This document shows positions 5,704 to 9,056 of a DNA stretch of 9,056 nucleotides, one piece after another. The number at the start of each line of letters is the position of its first letter. The first letter of the stretch is position 1. The DNA lies in assembly GCA_003233025.1 (NCBI GenBank), contig QIKS01000205.1, positions 1-9,056 on the forward strand, in the 5' to 3' direction. The notes beneath the pieces were generated by a model that saw nothing but the letters and a program-made list of their open reading frames with translations, was not told the origin of the DNA and searched no databases. This DNA comes from Hellea balneolensis (lineage in GTDB: Bacteria > Pseudomonadota > Alphaproteobacteria > Caulobacterales > Maricaulaceae). The translations under genes were made by a program, and so were the position numbers.

Positions 5704-5731
5704 TTGACCATGGATAGATTTTTGTTAGCAT
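5704..5731 (+). promoter_or_regulatory. Probable promoter of purEK
   Basis: TTGACC (5704-5709; 5 of 6) and TAGCAT (5726-5731; 4 of 6) are 16 bases apart, placing a start of transcription near 5738. This leaves about 20 bases before the purE ATG, which has AGGA 7 bases upstream. No PurR-type operator or riboswitch is evident in the short leader. Confidence 0.45.
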
Positions 5732-5758
5732 TCAGCCTTAGAGCTACAGGACGAAACC

Positions 5759-6256
5759 ATGACCGAAATCGCCAATAATCCCCCCATAGCCATCGTGATG
5801 GGTTCGCAATCGGATTGGCCAACCATGCAAGCGTGCGCGGATGTATTGGACGGGCTGGGTATTGCTTACGTGGCAAAAATAATCTCCGCTCACCGCACGC
5901 CCGAGCGCCTGTTTGATTTTGCCAAATCTGCCCGCAAGACCGGGTTTGAAATCATTATAGCCGGTGCAGGTGGTGCGGCGCATTTGCCAGGCATGATTGC
6001 GGCGCTAACGCCGCTGCCTGTCCTGGGGGTTCCCGTCGAAAGCAAGGCTTTGGGCGGCATGGACAGCTTGCTGTCTATTGCCCAAATGCCTGGCGGCATT
6101 CCTGTCGGGACGTTGGCGATTGGTCAGCCGGGCGCAAAAAACGCCGGGCTTTTGGCCGCCGCCATATTGGCCTTACATGACACGAAAATCGCTGAAGCTT
6201 TGGACGGCTGGCGCAGGGCGCAAAGCCAAGCCGTCGGGACAGACCCGCGAGCATAA
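5759..6256 (+). CDS. purE: N5-carboxyaminoimidazole ribonucleotide mutase (PurE, class I)
   Basis: PurE moves the carboxyl group of N5-CAIR to C4, giving CAIR in purine biosynthesis in the cytosol. The 165-residue protein matches class I PurE end to end: [10 protein letters not shown] phosphate-binding motif (14-23), SAHRTP with catalytic His45 (43-48), [11 protein letters not shown] (69-79), [17 protein letters not shown] and [13 protein letters not shown]. Class I enzymes use N5-CAIR and need PurK, which follows after only 2 bases. The ATG at 5759 has AGGA at a gap of 7 and lies behind a plausible promoter. The C-terminal 20 residues are a poorly conserved tail. No anomaly is seen. Confidence 0.97.
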   Translation: MTEIANNPPIAIVMGSQSDWPTMQACADVLDGLGIAYVAKIISAHRTPERLFDFAKSARKTGFEIIIAGAGGAAHLPGMIAALTPLPVLGVPVESKALGGMDSLLSIAQMPGGIPVGTLAIGQPGAKNAGLLAAAILALHDTKIAEALDGWRRAQSQAVGTDPRA

Positions 6257-6258
6257 TT

Positions 6259-7338
6259 ATGAGCGCAGCACCTTTACCCAGCGGATCAGTGATCGGTATT
6301 TTTGGCGGCGGGCAATTGGGGCGCATGCTCTGCCAAGCTGCCCGAAAACTTGGCTATCGCAGTCATATTTACGACCCCGGCGCCTATAGCCCTGCGGGCG
6401 CGATAAGCGACGAAACCACGGCGGCGGCCTATGAGGACCTGGCCGCGGTGAGGGCCTTTGCCAAAACCTGTGACGTCTTGAGTTATGAGTTTGAAAACAT
6501 CCCGTTTAGCGCCGTCATAGAAGCGGCCAAACACACGCCGGTATTTCCAGACGCAGCCGCTTTAAAAACCGCCCATGACCGCTGGGTTGAGAAAACTTTC
6601 TTGCGACAAAAGGCGGATACACCCGTCATGGATTTCTTTGCCATTGAAAGCCTGCAAGACATGGACAAAGCGGCTAAAATACTCGGTTTCCCATGCGTGT
6701 TAAAAACCCGCCGGTTTGGTTATGACGGCAAGGGACAAATCCGGGTTGACAGCGCCCAAGATCTCCAGTCTTGTTTCGCCAGTCTTGGCGGCACCGATCT
6801 CATATTGGAAGCCTTCGCGCCATTTACCCGCGAGTTTTCGGTGATTGCGGCGCGGGCAAAAGACGGCACAATGGCCTGTTACCCCTTGACGGAAAATGTT
6901 CACAAACACCACCGCCTTCATACCAGTATTGCGCCAACGTCTGACCCGCATAATAACACGAAAAAAGCCCAGAACATCACCTGCAATATCTTGCAAGCTC
7001 TGGATTATGTCGGTGTTATGGGTGTTGAGTTTTTCGAGATGGAAGACGGGCAAATCATGGTCAATGAAATTGCGCCCCGGGTTCATAATTCCGGCCATTG
7101 GACGCAAAATGCTGGCTGCACCGATCAATTTGAGCAGCATATCAGGGCGATTACCGGAATGAGCTTGGGTGATACCACGCCAAAACACACGGTTCAGATG
7201 ACCAATTTAATCGGCGCCGAGATTAAGCAATGTGACGTATTAGCCAAGCAGAAAAATACCTTCGTCTATGATTACGCCAAATGTGATATCCGCGAGGGCC
7301 GTAAAATGGGGCATGTGAACAGGGTGATAGACACGTAA
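6259..7338 (+). CDS. purK: N5-carboxyaminoimidazole ribonucleotide synthase (PurK)
   Basis: PurK uses ATP and bicarbonate to carboxylate AIR to N5-CAIR, the substrate of PurE. The 359 residues follow the ATP-grasp plan. The N-terminal GIFGGGQLGRML (13-24) is followed by VLSYEFENIP. The ATP-binding segment is KTRRFGYDGKGQ (about 149-160), with ILEAFAPFTREFSVIAAR after it. The metal and phosphate site is VNEIAPRVHNSGHWT (about 268-282). The C-terminus has the family ending REGRKMGHVN. It starts 2 bases after the purE stop with no separate promoter, so the two are co-transcribed and probably translationally coupled. Length is normal for the family. Confidence 0.97.
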   Translation: MSAAPLPSGSVIGIFGGGQLGRMLCQAARKLGYRSHIYDPGAYSPAGAISDETTAAAYEDLAAVRAFAKTCDVLSYEFENIPFSAVIEAAKHTPVFPDAAALKTAHDRWVEKTFLRQKADTPVMDFFAIESLQDMDKAAKILGFPCVLKTRRFGYDGKGQIRVDSAQDLQSCFASLGGTDLILEAFAPFTREFSVIAARAKDGTMACYPLTENVHKHHRLHTSIAPTSDPHNNTKKAQNITCNILQALDYVGVMGVEFFEMEDGQIMVNEIAPRVHNSGHWTQNAGCTDQFEQHIRAITGMSLGDTTPKHTVQMTNLIGAEIKQCDVLAKQKNTFVYDYAKCDIREGRKMGHVNRVIDT

Positions 7339-7348
7339 CGCGCCTTGA

Positions 7349-8014
7349 TTAACCCCGACGTTTTCTGCCGCCATAGCGAAGCTTGCCAAGTAATACCGCC
7401 GGGTCGGGCAAAGCTTCCATGCGTTTTTTGACCTTGAATTTAGCCTTTTCAAATTGCATGACATTTTCAATGCGGGCGTCTAAAAACTGGCGCGCTTTTT
7501 CTTTGTTGGGGTCGCTGTCACCAAGCCAGGCCAGCAAGGAAGTGCTGATGACGGCGGAAAGCGTGGTGCGCTTGGTGTAGTAATTGATATCCGTCGAGCG
7601 GTCACCAATGGCGCGCCAAATGGTATCTGCTGATGCCCACAATATTTTCGGACTTAAGCTAAGACCGTCGGGAAGCGCCGTGCGGGCAAGGGCGCGCCGC
7701 GCCGCTTCGTCGTGGGGGCCAATGGCGTAAAACCGCGCCAAAACACCGGCAGTGACTTTATCACGGATGCGCATGGCGGCCAGATCAAGCTTGGCCAGCT
7801 CCGTGCGCACATGCTGGTCACACTCCGTGCTCCAAAACTCGATCAGCTCCAAAGGGCCGCCGGGGAAATAAAGCTCTTCTGCGCCTTGGGGCAATTTGCA
7901 CGCGGCGGCGGCGGTTTGTAAAACTGTGCTTGTCCAGCCATCAAAGGGAATGTCGACAAGCGCCGCGTCCAAAATATCGCGCCGGGCCTGATAGGATATA
8001 TCTTGCTTGCTCAT
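7349..8014 (-). CDS. COQ9 family protein (ubiquinone biosynthesis)
   Basis: COQ9 proteins bind lipids and help COQ7-type hydroxylases act on ubiquinone intermediates at the membrane. In bacteria they occur in Alphaproteobacteria. The 221-residue protein has the TetR-like N-terminal helices (RRDILDAALVDIPFDGWT) and the hallmark DRSTDINYYTKRTTLSAV (about 138-155), followed by TSLLAWLGD and a helical, basic C-terminus (FKVKKRM). Length fits bacterial members. The ATG at 8014 has no clear Shine-Dalgarno sequence. The gene is convergent with purK (10-base gap, no visible terminator) and lies 39 bases after the ABC permease gene, so the two may be co-transcribed. No other ubiquinone gene is in the window. 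Confidence 0.9.
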   Translation of the reverse strand: MSKQDISYQARRDILDAALVDIPFDGWTSTVLQTAAAACKLPQGAEELYFPGGPLELIEFWSTECDQHVRTELAKLDLAAMRIRDKVTAGVLARFYAIGPHDEAARRALARTALPDGLSLSPKILWASADTIWRAIGDRSTDINYYTKRTTLSAVISTSLLAWLGDSDPNKEKARQFLDARIENVMQFEKAKFKVKKRMEALPDPAVLLGKLRYGGRKRRG

Positions 8015-8053
8015 AGGGTTATCATAGGGCGAAGATTTACCGCTGTCACTGCG

Positions 8054-9056
8054 CTATTTTAGCGCCGGTTTTTTGCGAAGAACCACCCGTAAAAACCACG
8101 ATTTTACTGCACCCACCCCGCCGCCGACCAAAACACCATGTCTGACCATCCGCGATGAGATCCAAATCATAAATGCCGTCGAGAATATCAACACCAATAC
8201 CGACCCGAGTGTTTCCCACAAAGGCGGGTCGGATGGCAGGCGAATAATAGCGGCAAAGGGGCTTGAAAACGGTATCCAGGCCGCAATAGCGAGCAGGGGC
8301 GAGTCCGGGTCGGCGATACCAACCGGCACCACCAAAACACAAGCCGTCAACACCAACACAATCGGTGTCATCAATGTTGAAGCGTCTTGCATGCTTTCAG
8401 CCATAGCCCCCAGGGCAATAAAAATTGAGCCGTAAAACACATAACCCAGCACGAAAAACACTGGCAAGAACACCAACATTTGCAAGCTCATGGCTTGCGC
8501 TAACCCGTCGGCAAGGGCTCCGTCGCCAAATTGCAGGGCAGCATACAACCCCACGCCCCCCACGATAATCCACGGCAGGAGAGAGGCGAGTGTCAAAGCT
8601 CCGACGCCGAGCAGTTTTCCGATAAATATCTCTGAAAACCGGGTGCTAGCCAGCAGCATTTCCAACACTTTGTTGATTTTCTCCTCAACCATGGACACCA
8701 ATAACATATAGGCACCCGTAAACACGGCCATCCATAAAATGCCAACAAGCACCGCCGCAACTAAATAAGGAATGCGGTCTTTATTGGTCACGGCTTGCCC
8801 GTCGTCCCCGTCCGTTGGTTTCTCCGGATTTAAAACATCGACATTAAGTGCGTCCTTGCGAACCGCGCGATAATCGTCTTGGTTAAGTCCGCCTGCCTCA
8901 AGGTAATTATCTGCGGCCGTGCTGGAAAAATAGCGCTCTGTCAGGCCGACAAGTTCGCTTTTTGATGCCGCAATCGTCCAAAATTCGGCGACTTCTTTGC
9001 CGTCTCGTTCATAGATATGCAAAACCCCGCTCAAAGATTGGGCTTCGCCGTCGACA
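8054..9056 (-). CDS. ABC-2 type exporter permease, NatB-like (N-terminus outside window)
   Basis: This is the membrane subunit of an ABC exporter of the NatB/COG1668 type. About 90 residues of polar, probably extracytoplasmic sequence come first. The helix IPYLVAAVLVGILWMAVFTG follows, then the family signature MVEEKINKVLEMLLAS and FIGKLLGVG. Four or so further hydrophobic helices follow, and the protein ends in a basic tail (RKKPALK). A TTG at 9034 could be mistaken for the start, but the frame stays open to the window edge (VDGEAQS precedes it) and the family has an N-terminal helix before the soluble domain, so the gene is cut by the window. The ATPase partner, usually adjacent, is not visible. 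The substrate is unknown; NatB itself exports Na+, but many relatives do not. Confidence 0.85.
   Translation of the reverse strand, partial: VDGEAQSLSGVLHIYERDGKEVAEFWTIAASKSELVGLTERYFSSTAADNYLEAGGLNQDDYRAVRKDALNVDVLNPEKPTDGDDGQAVTNKDRIPYLVAAVLVGILWMAVFTGAYMLLVSMVEEKINKVLEMLLASTRFSEIFIGKLLGVGALTLASLLPWIIVGGVGLYAALQFGDGALADGLAQAMSLQMLVFLPVFFVLGYVFYGSIFIALGAMAESMQDASTLMTPIVLVLTACVLVVPVGIADPDSPLLAIAAWIPFSSPFAAIIRLPSDPPLWETLGSVLVLIFSTAFMIWISSRMVRHGVLVGGGVGAVKSWFLRVVLRKKPALK

Noticed and set aside
6700..7188. 162-residue minus-strand ORF inside purK
   Set aside because: purK is certain from its ATP-grasp motifs; the antisense frame has no family features.
9032..9034. TTG as the start of the ABC permease
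   Set aside because: The frame remains open to the window edge and the family has an N-terminal membrane helix that is missing here, so the gene continues outside the window.
1..9056. CRISPR arrays, tRNA or rRNA genes, riboswitches, attachment sites
   Set aside because: No regularly spaced repeats, cloverleaf-like sequence, rRNA segments or tRNA-flanked repeats were seen on reading both strands.

Overview
The window looks like chromosomal DNA from an alphaproteobacterium of moderate GC content. A COQ9-family protein, two YdcH/DUF465 proteins, a TIGR02444 protein and a class I purE-purK pair all point to that class, and COQ9 is close to diagnostic among bacteria. No rRNA, tRNA or CRISPR array is visible. 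The lineage is inferred from gene content only.

Region 1 (1-699) is accessory. The first 136 bases are the end of an IS3-family insertion sequence: the first 20 codons of its OrfA on the minus strand, its leader, and a terminus at about 136. Directly against it is an AT-rich, lysine-rich coiled-coil ORF that I cannot assign. Its frame runs back into the IS, so it may be 5'-truncated. Its 3' end overlaps the next gene tail to tail.

Region 2 (668-3911) is a tight five-gene minus-strand operon, in transcription order: SDR oxidoreductase, outer-membrane beta-barrel, MerP-like periplasmic metal-binding protein, MerT-like inner-membrane transporter, and a PlsC-type acyltransferase. Gaps are 16 and about 15-18 bases, followed by overlaps of 11 and 1 base. 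The three middle genes place one component each in the outer membrane, periplasm and inner membrane. No merR or merA is present, so the cargo is unknown. This is the least ordinary part of the window.

Region 3 (3961-5636) holds small conserved alphaproteobacterial genes: a DUF465 protein (minus) with a good promoter, a divergent TIGR02444 protein (plus), a second DUF465 protein (plus), and a compact soluble diguanylate cyclase (minus). The last two share their stop codons in a CTAG. Upstream of the cyclase lie a perfect 16-bp palindrome and a small terminator-like hairpin.

Region 4 (5704-9056) is housekeeping. purE and purK form a two-gene purine operon with a recognisable promoter. Convergent to them are COQ9 (ubiquinone biosynthesis) and a NatB-type ABC-2 exporter permease whose N-terminus lies beyond the window. 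No gene-free stretch exceeds 300 bases.
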